DNA from: Salipaludibacillus aurantiacus
GTDB taxonomy: Bacteria; Bacillota; Bacilli; Bacillales; Salisediminibacteriaceae
Direction: 5' to 3'
Assembly (NCBI RefSeq): GCF_900111295.1
Contig: NZ_FOGT01000012.1
Coordinates: 1-64,000, forward strand
DNA length: 64,000 bases
This document shows positions 35,205-44,233 of this stretch, piece by piece; positions within the stretch are counted from its first letter, which is position 1, and every line of letters starts with the position of its first letter. The notes under the pieces are model-generated. The model made no database searches. It was not told where the DNA came from and was given only the letters and a program-made list of their open reading frames with translations. A program made the position numbers and the translations under genes.

Positions 35205-35377
35205 GGCAATGAGGGTTATGGGTCACACTATAGCTGGAGCCACTTCTGGAGAGTCCGTCTACTGCGGCGCCGAAGGATTCACAATCTCAGGCAAAAGGAC
35301 AGGAGCGCACATCACATAGGCAAGATGTGTACACCTTTACTTTTTACGAGATTGGAGCTTCTATCCAATCTTTTTTT
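35205..35377 (+). ncRNA. Glycine riboswitch with transcription terminator
   Basis: The conserved glycine aptamer core is present: GGAGAGTCC near 35248, GGCGCCGAAGGATTCACAATC, then CTCAGGCAAAAGGACAG ending near 35302. Only one full aptamer is seen; a short GCACATC/GATGTGT hairpin follows, resembling the stub found beside single aptamers. The expression platform is a hairpin GATTGGA / TCCAATC (35350-35370) followed by seven T, 26 bases before the first gene. Glycine riboswitches usually turn genes on when glycine is high; direction here is not proven. The 35043-35402 gap holds nothing else. Confidence 0.88.
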
Positions 35378-35402
35378 AATATTCAGAACAGAGGTGAACG
35401 AA

Positions 35403-35678
35403 ATGGAGCAAAAAAGAGCAATAGTCAGTGTTGTAGGAAAGGATCAAGTCGGAATTATCGCTAAAGTCACTGCCATCTTAGCCGATAATCAGATGAATGT
35501 GCTCGATATCAGCCAGACGATCCTTCAGGATTTCTTTACGATGATGATGCTGGTTGATGTATCAGAAGCTGAAAATCTTGATAAACTGCAAAAAGAATTC
35601 GATCAGGTCAGTGAAGAGATGGGATTAAAAATAAATATACAGCTCGAAGATATTTTCCAATCTATGCACCGGATTTAA
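35403..35678 (+). CDS. ACT domain protein, UPF0237 family
   Basis: 91-residue single ACT domain (VSVVGKDQVGIIAKVTAIL, then MNVLDISQTI), the amino-acid-binding fold of many metabolic regulators. The same pair, ACT protein followed by UPF0210, occurs in streptococci. GAGGTG precedes ATG 35403. It lies directly behind a glycine riboswitch, so its ligand may be glycine or a related amino acid; that is inference. The downstream gene begins 18-24 bases after its stop. Confidence 0.9.
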   Translation: MEQKRAIVSVVGKDQVGIIAKVTAILADNQMNVLDISQTILQDFFTMMMLVDVSEAENLDKLQKEFDQVSEEMGLKINIQLEDIFQSMHRI

Positions 35679-35702
35679 TCAGGTTATAAGGAGAGAATGA
35701 GT

Positions 35703-37064
35703 ATGAACATAGCATTTGCGGAAATACAGGAAACCATCCGTATGGTTCAGATGGAAAGCCTGGATATACGTACGGTTACAATGGGAATCAGCCTCAAAGA
35801 TTGTATCGATGCAGATTTTGATCAAATGAACGAAAAAGTATTTGATAAAATTACCGGCTATGCCGGACAGTTAACAAGTGTGGCAGAAAAAGTGGAAAAA
35901 GAATACGGCATTCCTATTATTAACAAACGTATTTCTATCACCCCTGCTGCTGAACTGCTCGGCAACGCTACGAAAGAGCAGGCCGTTCAGCTTGCTGTCA
36001 CTCTTGATAAAGCCGCCCGCACTCTTGGAGTGGATTTTATCGGAGGCTATTCAGCACTTGTGCATAAAGGCATTACTAAAGGGGAACAAACGCTCCTTGA
36101 TGCTCTGCCTGAAGCGTTAAGCAAAACAGAACGCGTTTGCGGTTCGGTGTCTGTGGCAACGACCCGGACAGGTATTAATATGGACGCCGTCAAACAGATG
36201 GGCGAGATTATTAAAGAAGCTTCCAATCTTACGAAAGAACAGGATGGATTAGCCTGCGCAAAATTAGTTGTTTTCTGTAACCCTGTAGAAGATAACCCGT
36301 TTATGGCCGGAGCTTTTCACGGAACAGGCGAAGGCGAAGCTGTTATTAATGTAGGGGTAAGCGGCCCGGGGGTCGTTTTAAACGCTCTTAAAAAATATCC
36401 TGACGCAGATCTTGGCGAAGTCTCGGACGTGATTAAGAAAACGGCCTTTAAGATCACCCGTGCCGGGGAATTAATCGGTAGAGTTGTAGCCGACAGATTG
36501 AATATCCCTTTCGGCATTATGGATTTATCTCTCGCTCCTACTAATGCGATGAATGACAGTGTGGCTGAGATCCTTGAAGAAATTGGCCTTGAGCGTGTAG
36601 GAACTCACGGTACCATTGCTGCCCTCGCACTTATGAATGACGCCGTGAAAAAAGGCGGCGCTATGGCCAGTTCCTATGTGGGGGGACTGAGCGGAGCGTT
36701 TATTCCGGTCAGTGAAGATAACGGAATGATTAAAGGGATTGAAGATAAGGCATTGACCCTCCCTAAACTAGAAGCTATGACATGTGTCTGCTCGGTCGGA
36801 TTGGACATGATTGCTCTTTCAGGAGACGCCTCGCCTTCGTCACTTTCCGGATTGATTGCTGATGAAATGGCCATCGGCATGATTAACAAAAAAACCACAG
36901 CCGTGCGCGTTATTCCTGTCCCCGGTAAAAAAGAGGGAGACATGGTGGAATTCGGCGGACTGCTTGGACGGGCGCCAGTGATGGGAATCAATCCATACAG
37001 TTCAGACAAGTTTATTTCAAGAGGCGGGCGTGTCCCTGCCCCGCTCCAGGCCCTGATTAATTAA
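35703..37064 (+). CDS. UPF0210 (DUF711, PFL-like) family protein
   Basis: 453-residue conserved protein of unknown function. Conserved segments include [16 protein letters not shown] near the start, [45 protein letters not shown], and the Gly-rich [13 protein letters not shown]. The fold of the family resembles glycyl-radical enzymes, but there is no C-terminal glycyl radical motif, so radical chemistry is unsupported. ATG 35703 is 9 bases after AAGGAG; ATG 35697 is closer. It forms an operon with the ACT protein under the glycine riboswitch. Confidence 0.9.
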   Translation: MNIAFAEIQETIRMVQMESLDIRTVTMGISLKDCIDADFDQMNEKVFDKITGYAGQLTSVAEKVEKEYGIPIINKRISITPAAELLGNATKEQAVQLAVTLDKAARTLGVDFIGGYSALVHKGITKGEQTLLDALPEALSKTERVCGSVSVATTRTGINMDAVKQMGEIIKEASNLTKEQDGLACAKLVVFCNPVEDNPFMAGAFHGTGEGEAVINVGVSGPGVVLNALKKYPDADLGEVSDVIKKTAFKITRAGELIGRVVADRLNIPFGIMDLSLAPTNAMNDSVAEILEEIGLERVGTHGTIAALALMNDAVKKGGAMASSYVGGLSGAFIPVSEDNGMIKGIEDKALTLPKLEAMTCVCSVGLDMIALSGDASPSSLSGLIADEMAIGMINKKTTAVRVIPVPGKKEGDMVEFGGLLGRAPVMGINPYSSDKFISRGGRVPAPLQALIN

Positions 37065-37167
37065 TCATTTCAGAAAGCCTGCAAAATTGAATCACAGGGC
37101 GAGCCGCCAAGCCTCCTCACGGAAAAGCATCCTGCAGGTCTTGGCTGGCCCGTTTCAAGTAGGCTGG

Positions 37168-37240
37168 GACAAAAGAATAGTAATCATAAAGAAAGCCGAA
37201 CAAATCTTATGATTTTTGTTCGGTTTTTCGCTTTTGTACT
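37168..37240 (+). repeat. Terminator-containing repeat, copy 2
   Basis: Same conserved head GGGACAAAAGAATAGTAA and CATAAAGAAAGCCGAA as at 33624; the hairpin arms differ (CCGAACAAA / TTTGTTCGG) but the stem and the T-rich tail are kept. It terminates the ACT/UPF0210 operon. The preceding 37065-37167 shows no gene. Confidence 0.82.
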
Positions 37241-37267
37241 TAATTTAACTCTGATCAATAGTAATTG

Positions 37268-37409
37268 CAGTGATTTCAGTCCGCCAGGCGGACGCTTGCC
37301 CAGGGGCTTGCCTTTAGCTAAATTCAACTCAGCTTGGAGCTTCGTTGAATTGGATCTTCAGACGGTACTTACTCCCTGGGTCGCCGCCTTCTGTCCTTCA
37401 TTCAAAAAG
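37268..37409 (-). repeat. Dispersed structured intergenic repeat, copy C
   Basis: About 142 bp, inverted relative to copies A and B. Shares with copy B nearly every block, including GGACAGAAGG, CTGAAGATCCAATTCAA, GGGCAAGCGTCCGCCTGG and GACT(G/C)AAATCACTG. Confidence 0.88.
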
Positions 37410-37484
37410 CACCACAACTTCTGCTTCAATCCCTTTCGCTTTTGAAACTGGTTTCCCAAGGTGACTTCCGGAAGGCTTTATTTT

Positions 37485-38093
37485 TTATCCGCTGATTTCT
37501 CTCCGTTCTAAAATGTCGCCCCCATTATCCTTTACCCGCTCGTAAATTTTTTCCCGGTACCTTAGAAACTCATCAGTCCCTTCTATTATTACCTCATCAC
37601 CTGTTTTGAAAATGAAAATATATTGAAATGTCAGCCGTCCCCCATTATTTATGCTGACTGGCTCAATTGCTGAGATATCGTCCCAGGAATACACCGTTTC
37701 ATTAATAGATGAAAGACTATTATAATGAAGGCCAGTGTTATCAAAATAATAGTAATGATTTAAACCTACCAGCACCATTGGCAGAGATAATAAAGCTGCC
37801 GCGAGAAAGATCCCCCCTGCCTTAAAGCTGCTGTTTTTCTTATAAAGCATATGCCGGACAATGAAATAAGCTGCTGCTAAAGCAGGCAGTAAAATCATCG
37901 CTCCCATAACTGTATGAAACGCGCGCCTCGGTGCAGTAAATAACCAGTGATCATATGAAAAATGAAGAATTTCCTGAACGAATTGAATTAATACCACGGG
38001 GGCGAAAAAGGACAATGTAAGTAAAATGGCACTGCTGACGATTATTATTTTATCAATGTCGTCCTGATCAGCCTTTTTAATTCTCAGTTTCAT
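37485..38093 (-). CDS. Membrane protein with PH-like C-terminal region, unknown function
   Basis: 202-residue protein not recognised as a named family. Four hydrophobic helices occupy roughly residues 18-120; the C-terminal part FDNTGLHYNSLSSINETVYSWDDISAIEPV...FIFKTGDEVIIEGTDEFLRYREKIYERV has the strand pattern of bacterial PH-like domains found in small membrane proteins. GAGGGGAGAGC precedes ATG 38093. Divergent from proBA, 230 bases before the proB promoter. Confidence 0.72.
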   Translation of the reverse strand: MKLRIKKADQDDIDKIIIVSSAILLTLSFFAPVVLIQFVQEILHFSYDHWLFTAPRRAFHTVMGAMILLPALAAAYFIVRHMLYKKNSSFKAGGIFLAAALLSLPMVLVGLNHYYYFDNTGLHYNSLSSINETVYSWDDISAIEPVSINNGGRLTFQYIFIFKTGDEVIIEGTDEFLRYREKIYERVKDNGGDILERREISG

Positions 38094-38323
38094 GCTCTCC
38101 CCTCTTTCATTTTAAATATTTAAAAATGAATTTTATCAGTTAACTCTTTTGCCCATTCAGAAGAATTACCTCTATCTTTTCTCTTTAATAAATTACCTAC
38201 AGTTTATTACGCACTTATTTTAGAAAAGTTTCATAATCCGGATAATCATGGAATTCTTTTCAATTTATGAATAAAACTTATAATACAGGCATTATATATA
38301 TAAAGCGTTTAAATAAAAAACTA

Positions 38324-38352
38324 TTGACATCTCCGGTATATTATCAGATAAT
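38324..38352 (+). promoter_or_regulatory. proBA promoter
   Basis: TTGACA (38324-38329), 17 bases, GATAAT (38347-38352), directly before the T-box leader. Confidence 0.8.
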
Positions 38353-38359
38353 TGTAAAA

Positions 38360-38604
38360 ACTTATTGGAGTTTATATATGAATGAAACAGATGCTTCTAT
38401 GAGATTAGTAAATAATACGGTGCTCTCAGAGAATGGAATCCGCCGGCTGAAAGATTCCTTAGCAACCATTATTGAACCTGCTCATATTTAGGGAAGCACG
38501 TATGCTCACGATACGAGTCATTAAGTGGACACATCGTGTCAATGAAGGTGGTACCGCGGATCCAATGTCTCCGTCCTTTAATAATTAAAGGGCGGGGGCA
38601 TTTT
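38360..38604 (+). ncRNA. T-box leader, proline-specific
   Basis: The T-box sequence AATGAAGGTGGTACCGCGG is at 38541-38559, followed by a strong terminator (38566-38600, 16-bp stem, then T). In stem I the lower arms TATGAG/CTCATA and upper arms AATAAT/ATTATT frame an internal loop with AGTA on the 5' side and GAACCTG on the 3' side. The specifier codon is therefore CCU (38477-38479), proline, in agreement with the downstream genes. Uncharged tRNA-Pro would favour the antiterminator and expression. Nothing else is seen in 38094-38690. Confidence 0.93.
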
Positions 38605-38690
38605 CATTTCCTTTAACTATGGTGCACTAAAGTAAAAAAGCAACACTGTATTAAATTATTCATTATCCCGTCTCGAAAGGATGATCACTC

Positions 38691-39782
38691 ATGCCGAAAA
38701 AAAGACTGGTTATTAAGATTGGAAGCAGTTCTCTAACAGAAAAAAACGGTGAGTTGTCTTATGACAGTATCAGCCAGTACGCAAAAGCGGCAGCCGCGTT
38801 AAAAAATGATGGACACGAGGTGATTTTAATTTCGTCCGGAGCCGTTGCAGCAGGATTTACGAAGATGGGCTATCCTGTGCGTCCAGTTACGACAGCCGGA
38901 AAACAGGCCGCAGCCGCTGTCGGACAGAATCTTCTCATGCAGGCCTATGCTGAGGCATTTTCGCACCACGGCCTTGTAACTGCCCAGCTTCTCCTCACCA
39001 GGCAGGATTTTATGCAGGAAGAGCACTATAAGAATGCTTATAACACGATGGATGAGCTCATCAAACGCGGCGTAATTCCTGTTATTAATGAAAATGATTC
39101 TACAGCTGTGGAAGAGCTTACTTTTGGTGATAACGATATGCTGTCAGCTCTTGTGAGCGGCTGCCTCCACGCTGATCAGTTAATTATTCTCACGGATATC
39201 GATGGAATTTATAAGGAAAACCCGAACACGAATCCAGGCGCAGAAAAATATAATTCTCTCTCAGGTGTGCCGGATGAAGTGATTAAACAAGCTGAAGGCA
39301 GTTCCAGTAAAGTCGGGACCGGAGGAATGAAATCCAAGCTTGAAGCAGCCCGTACTGCTCACACCATGGGCGTCCCTGTATTTATAGGAAAAGCGCAGAA
39401 AGAAAAACAGCTGGTTAACATTATATCCGGTGATGGATCAGGCACTTACCTCTCTCCTCCTGGCAGTAAAATGATGAAAAACACAAAACAATGGATCGCT
39501 TTTCACTCTCTGGCCAAGGGAAAAATTTATATTGACCAGGGCGCCGAGGCTGCCGTTTTAACAAAAGGAAAAAGTATTCTGCCCGTTGGAATTACGTCTG
39601 TGGAGGGCGCCTTTAATTCCAGGGATGTGGTGGACGTTTATAATTTGCAGGGCCGTTTAATCGGCAGAGGAAAAATAAATTTTGACGCAGATAAATTAAA
39701 AGAACTAATTAATAGAAGAAACAGGCTAAACGGAAAACGCTGTGAAGCCATTCACCGTGATCAGTGGATTTCAGTGGAATGA
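38691..39782 (+). CDS. proB: Glutamate 5-kinase
   Basis: 363 residues; phosphorylates glutamate in the first step of proline synthesis. The N-terminal amino acid kinase domain shows VIKIGSSSLTEKNG, ISSGAVAAG, NENDSTA and FGDNDMLSALV; KVGTGGMKSKLEAA is the feedback-sensitive region. The C-terminal ~80 residues form a PUA domain (KSILPVGITSVEGAF, GLINF-like). Preceded by the proline T-box and followed 17-23 bases later by proA, so proline supply controls both. Confidence 0.96.
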   Translation: MPKKRLVIKIGSSSLTEKNGELSYDSISQYAKAAAALKNDGHEVILISSGAVAAGFTKMGYPVRPVTTAGKQAAAAVGQNLLMQAYAEAFSHHGLVTAQLLLTRQDFMQEEHYKNAYNTMDELIKRGVIPVINENDSTAVEELTFGDNDMLSALVSGCLHADQLIILTDIDGIYKENPNTNPGAEKYNSLSGVPDEVIKQAEGSSSKVGTGGMKSKLEAARTAHTMGVPVFIGKAQKEKQLVNIISGDGSGTYLSPPGSKMMKNTKQWIAFHSLAKGKIYIDQGAEAAVLTKGKSILPVGITSVEGAFNSRDVVDVYNLQGRLIGRGKINFDADKLKELINRRNRLNGKRCEAIHRDQWISVE

Positions 39783-39805
39783 AATAAACGAAAGGAGAAA
39801 TGAAC

Positions 39806-41050
39806 ATGAATGAAGTAGTAAGTAAAGCAGAAATCGCAAGAAGGCATTCTCTTACGCTGGCGGGTGTTACGACAACAGAAAAAAACGAGGCATTGCTCCT
39901 GATAGCTGCCAAACTGGAAGAATACAGCGGCGTCATCTTAGATGCCAACCGTAAAGATGTGACGGCTGCGCAGAACAAAAGCGTTTCAAAAGCTTTGATC
40001 GACCGGCTGACTTTAACGGAAGACCGGATCACCGGCATGGTTGACTCCATCCGTCTCTTAACAGATCTTGAAGACCCTTCAGGAAAAACGTTATCGGAAT
40101 CAAGACGGCCAAACGGCCTTCTTATTAAAAAGACAGCTGTTCCAATTGGAGTGATTGGGATGATTTACGAAGCCCGGCCGAATGTAACGATTGACGCGGC
40201 TACTTTAGCACTTAAAACCGGTAATGCCATCTTATTAAGAGGAAGCAGCTCGACCATCCATTCTAATAAAGCAATCCTTTCCCTTATTCATGACGCTTTA
40301 TCGGAATCCTCGCTTCCGCCTGAAGCTGTCCAGCTGATTGAGGACCCGGACCGGGAGCTTCTGAAAAGTTTATACAATGCTAAAGGGCTGGTTGATGTGT
40401 TAATACCTCGCGGCGGAAAAGAGCTTATTGATACTGTCGTTGAAAATTCACGTGTTCCTGTGCTTGAAACCGGCGCTGGCAACTGCCACGTATATATTGA
40501 CGCAGAGGCAAACCCGGAGATGGCAATATCAATCGTGGTTAATTCTAAAACTCAGCGGCCGTCAGTATGTAACGCGTGTGAAACGGTCATTATCCATGAA
40601 GATTGGGCGCAAAAACATCTCGGAAATTTAATTGAGGCTTTGCAAGAAAAACACGTAGTAATCAGGGGGGATGAACAAGCTGCAGCCATCCAGCCGGGTA
40701 TTCAGGCAGCTTCCCAAACAGACTGGGAAGAAGAGTTCCTTGATTTAATTGTTGCTGTAAAAATCGTTCCTTCGCTTGACGACGCTATAAAACACATTGA
40801 GCTATTCGGCACTAAACATTCAGAAGCGATCGTTTCAGAGAGCAGCGGGAATGTTGAGAAGTTTTTTACACTTGTCGATGCGTCAGTTGTTTACCACAAC
40901 GCTTCCACCCGGTTTACAGATGGGTTTGAATTTGGTTTTGGAGCAGAAATCGGAATCAGCACCCAGAAACTTCACGCCCGGGGGCCAATGGGACTTGAGG
41001 CGTTGACCACTGTGAAATACCAAGTATACGGGACAGGCCAAATAAAGTAA
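39806..41050 (+). CDS. proA: Gamma-glutamyl phosphate reductase
   Basis: 414 residues; reduces glutamyl phosphate to the semialdehyde with NADPH. Aldehyde dehydrogenase-like fold with the catalytic Cys in KTQRPSVCNACET and VLETGAGNCHVYID nearby; GIGVIGMIYEARPN and AEIGISTQKLHARGPMGLEALT are family hallmarks. AAAGGAG is 8 bases before ATG 39806; ATG 39800 is too close. The C-terminus converges on the gene ending at 41072. Confidence 0.96.
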   Translation: MNEVVSKAEIARRHSLTLAGVTTTEKNEALLLIAAKLEEYSGVILDANRKDVTAAQNKSVSKALIDRLTLTEDRITGMVDSIRLLTDLEDPSGKTLSESRRPNGLLIKKTAVPIGVIGMIYEARPNVTIDAATLALKTGNAILLRGSSSTIHSNKAILSLIHDALSESSLPPEAVQLIEDPDRELLKSLYNAKGLVDVLIPRGGKELIDTVVENSRVPVLETGAGNCHVYIDAEANPEMAISIVVNSKTQRPSVCNACETVIIHEDWAQKHLGNLIEALQEKHVVIRGDEQAAAIQPGIQAASQTDWEEEFLDLIVAVKIVPSLDDAIKHIELFGTKHSEAIVSESSGNVEKFFTLVDASVVYHNASTRFTDGFEFGFGAEIGISTQKLHARGPMGLEALTTVKYQVYGTGQIK

Positions 41051-41071
41051 TGTGTTAGGGATTTCCGGCAT

Positions 41072-41872
41072 TTAAGATTCCCAGCGGTCTGAATGCCGGA
41101 TTGATTTATGTTTAAATGTAGAAACCGGCGGAACGGAGTGTATTTCCGTAAATATATCTTCCACGAAATAGAATGTTCCGTAAGAATATTTTTTCCTTAA
41201 AAGGGGTTTAAATGGCTCTTCAGCATTCGTTTGCATGACTTCGTATTCTTCGCCGTCCTCCAGAAGGACTGAAGCTCCTTCCGGCAATGGAACGAGTAAG
41301 TTTTCCAGAAAAGGGAGAAGATAGCCGGCATGTTTTTTTATCCAGTAGAGGCACATCTCATAGAAAGCCAGCGGCTGAATGGAACCGCTCCAGTATGTTT
41401 TATTGAGCCAGAAAGCGATCTGTTCGCACACCCGAACAAATATATGGTGAGGTACTTCCCCGTATAATTCAGTATGCGACCGTCTAAATATTTCCAAATA
41501 TTTATAATTAACTTCTTTTATATAATCCAGCCCGACGACATACTCCCACTTTTTTTCCCTGAAATGCGCCTTCGCCGGGTAATAATTTCTTTTAATTTCG
41601 TTTAAGTTAAGCCCTTTTTCTTCAACGAAAGTGAAAGTCCTTAAAAACCCGTTAAGGTTGCTGATCACCGGATAAACCATCAAAAGCCCCTCTTCCCCTG
41701 TGCTTCTGTAAAGGAAATATGACTGTTTCAGAGAGGTTAAGTTTTTTAAATGTTCCGGCGTAATAATAGTCCCCTTTTTAAGAAGGAGGCGATCAAAACG
41801 GTCAAAAATATCATCTTTCAATTCCAATCCTATATATAATTCATTAATGGATATGAGTGAGTCCTTCACCAT
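41072..41872 (-). CDS. Protein with DUF3391-like N-terminus, unknown function
   Basis: 266-residue soluble protein. The first 60 residues (ISINELYIGLELKDDIFDRFDRLLLKKGTIITPEHLKNL) resemble the DUF3391-type segment that precedes HD-GYP phosphodiesterase domains, but no HD or GYP motif follows. The rest, rich in aromatic residues and Leu, is not recognised. ATG 41872 is chosen for GAGGAGGAAA directly upstream; the longer frame to 41956 has none. Stand-alone, between proA (convergent) and typA (divergent). Confidence 0.65.
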   Translation of the reverse strand: MVKDSLISINELYIGLELKDDIFDRFDRLLLKKGTIITPEHLKNLTSLKQSYFLYRSTGEEGLLMVYPVISNLNGFLRTFTFVEEKGLNLNEIKRNYYPAKAHFREKKWEYVVGLDYIKEVNYKYLEIFRRSHTELYGEVPHHIFVRVCEQIAFWLNKTYWSGSIQPLAFYEMCLYWIKKHAGYLLPFLENLLVPLPEGASVLLEDGEEYEVMQTNAEEPFKPLLRKKYSYGTFYFVEDIFTEIHSVPPVSTFKHKSIRHSDRWES

Positions 41873-42064
41873 TTTCCTCCTCTCCTCCCTCCTTGTGTCT
41901 TCATCATCCACCGGAACAGCTAATTTCAGTATAAAAGATTTTTGAAGAACGATCATTATATTTGCCGGACGGTCTTCTTATTTCTTATTTAATGAAATGA
42001 CTTTTAATTTGTGGTACTATAGTATAGTTGAACAATTTTAAGACTGGACAGGAGCGTTTTAATA

Positions 42065-43906
42065 ATGACAAGACGAGCGGACATCAGAAACATTGCGATT
42101 ATTGCCCACGTGGATCACGGGAAAACAACTTTAGTGGATGAACTGTTAAAACAGTCCGGCACATTCCGTGAAAATGAACAAGTTAATGAACGGGCAATGG
42201 ACAATAACGATATCGAAAAAGAGCGTGGAATTACTATTCTAGCCAAAAATACAGCAGTTGATTATGAGGATAAACGGGTTAATATTCTTGATACGCCAGG
42301 ACACGCTGATTTTGGCGGCGAAGTAGAACGGATTTTAAAAATGGTTGACGGTGTGCTTTTAGTCGTTGATGCGTTTGAAGGCTGTATGCCGCAGACTCGT
42401 TTCGTACTGAAAAAAGCCTTAGAGCAGAAATTGACCCCTGTTGTCGTAGTTAATAAAATCGACCGCCCGATGGCCCGCCCTGAAGAAGTAATTGATGAAG
42501 TACTGGACCTGTTTATAGAACTCGGAGCTGATGAAGACCAGCTTGATTTCCCTGTTGTCTATGCCTCTGCTATTAACGGAACAGCCAGCCTTGATCCTGC
42601 TAACCAGGACGGCGATATGAAAATAGTATTTGATACAGTAATAGACAATGTCCCTGCCCCGGTTGACAATTCGGATGAACCTTTCCAATTCCAGGTCACT
42701 ATGCTTGATTATAATGATTATCTTGGACGGATTGGTGTCGGACGGGTATTCCGCGGCACGATCCGGGTAGGCGACCAGGCTGCCCTCGTCCAGCGTGACG
42801 GATCAATTAAGAAGTTCAGAATATCCAAGCTGTTTGGTTTCTTAGGGTTAAAACGTTTAGAAATAAAAGAGGCAAAGGCAGGCGATCTGATCGCCATCGC
42901 AGGAATTGAAGACATTATGGTCGGTGAAACTATTTGCCCTGTCGACCATCCGGAACCAATGGAACTTGTGCGGATTGACGAACCAACTCTTCAAATGACA
43001 TTCCTCGTTAATAACAGTCCTTTTGCCGGCCGCGAAGGTGATCATGTCACCAGCCGGAAAATTGAAGCCCGTCTGTTAACACAAGTAGAAACAGATGTCA
43101 GCCTGCGCGTGGAAAATACCAGTTCCCCGGATGTTTGGACAGTTTCCGGGCGCGGTGAACTCCACCTGTCTATCTTAATAGAGAATTTAAGGCGCGAAGG
43201 ATACGAACTTCAAGTTTCAAAGCCTGAAGTTATTATCCGTGAAATTGACGGCCAAAGATGCGAACCGTTTGAAGCTGCCCAAGTAGATGTGCCTGAAGAA
43301 TACACCGGAGCGGTTATGGAATCCTTGGGTGAGCGTAAAGGTGAACTCATAAATATGGCGAATAAAGGAGACGGACAGGTCAGAATGGATTTCTTAGTCC
43401 CTTCCCGCGGCCTGATCGGCTACACGACAGAATTTATGGCGCAAACGAAAGGTTACGGGATTCTAAACCATTCATTTGACAGTTATCAGCCTGTCGCAGA
43501 AGGTTATGTCGGCGGACGCAGACAAGGTGTGCTCGTCTCTATGGAAAAAGGAAAAGCTACTCCTTATGGAATGCTTCAGCTTGAAGACCGGGGCATCCTT
43601 TTCGTGGAACCCGGGACTGAAATATATGAAGGCATGATTGTCGGCGAACACAATCGTGATAATGACCTGACTGTCAATATTACTAAAATGAAACAGCAGA
43701 CAAACATTCGCTCGGCCACAAAAGAACAAACAGTCACGATGAAAAAACCGAGAATTTTAACACTTGAAGAAGCGTTAGAGTTTTTAAATGAAGATGAATA
43801 TTGTGAAGTAACTCCGGAATCGATCCGCCTTCGGAAAAAAATTCTGGATAAAAGCACCCGCGAACGCGAAGAAAAACGAAAAAAATTAGCAGCAAAAAAC
43901 AGCTAA
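42065..43906 (+). CDS. typA: Ribosome-associated GTPase TypA/BipA
   Basis: 613-residue translational GTPase related to EF-G, binding 70S ribosomes and supporting 50S assembly at low temperature and stress. G motifs: [14 protein letters not shown] in switch [17 protein letters not shown] and the SAL-like ASAING. The C-terminal BipA-specific domain starts around [13 protein letters not shown] and ends with [19 protein letters not shown] strong terminator follows at 43933. Confidence 0.96.
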   Translation: MTRRADIRNIAIIAHVDHGKTTLVDELLKQSGTFRENEQVNERAMDNNDIEKERGITILAKNTAVDYEDKRVNILDTPGHADFGGEVERILKMVDGVLLVVDAFEGCMPQTRFVLKKALEQKLTPVVVVNKIDRPMARPEEVIDEVLDLFIELGADEDQLDFPVVYASAINGTASLDPANQDGDMKIVFDTVIDNVPAPVDNSDEPFQFQVTMLDYNDYLGRIGVGRVFRGTIRVGDQAALVQRDGSIKKFRISKLFGFLGLKRLEIKEAKAGDLIAIAGIEDIMVGETICPVDHPEPMELVRIDEPTLQMTFLVNNSPFAGREGDHVTSRKIEARLLTQVETDVSLRVENTSSPDVWTVSGRGELHLSILIENLRREGYELQVSKPEVIIREIDGQRCEPFEAAQVDVPEEYTGAVMESLGERKGELINMANKGDGQVRMDFLVPSRGLIGYTTEFMAQTKGYGILNHSFDSYQPVAEGYVGGRRQGVLVSMEKGKATPYGMLQLEDRGILFVEPGTEIYEGMIVGEHNRDNDLTVNITKMKQQTNIRSATKEQTVTMKKPRILTLEEALEFLNEDEYCEVTPESIRLRKKILDKSTREREEKRKKLAAKNS

Positions 43907-43932
43907 TACGCTGTGATTGCCTGCATGACAGG

Positions 43933-43963
43933 GATTCCAACAATTTTGTTGGAATCTTTTTTT
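43933..43963 (+). terminator. Terminator behind typA
   Basis: GATTCCAACAA / TTGTTGGAATC with a tiny loop and seven T, 26 bases after the stop. Confidence 0.92.
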
Positions 43964-44116
43964 CTTTTTTCCTATCATAGCAAGGGTTTTAGCCGTTTAA
44001 ATTTTCAAAACCGTTGAAATACACACAATTCGGGAGAAATAAATAAGATGAACGCTCTAAGCACTACTAAGCTCTACTGACACACATATATACTTATTCA
44101 CGATGATTAAACATGT

Positions 44117-44145
44117 TTGATTATTTAACAAGAACTTCCTATGAT
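44117..44145 (+). promoter_or_regulatory. Probable ectABC promoter
   Basis: TTGATT (44117-44122), a 17-base spacer, TATGAT (44140-44145), about 80 bases before ectA. Ectoine operons are usually induced by salt; no obvious operator is visible. The rest of 43964-44233 is A/T-rich and without a gene, apart from an unused GAGGAGG at 44181-44187. Confidence 0.6.
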
Positions 44146-44233
44146 TAATAATGTTCATTGGTTGAGATGAATTTTTGATTGAGGAGGAATTTCAACGCTG
44201 CAAAACAATAAACTTAAAGGTGGGAATTTCATA

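Noticed and set aside
38267-38491. 74-codon open frame upstream of proB
   Set aside because: It covers the promoter and stem I of the T-box leader; RNA structure explains the sequence.
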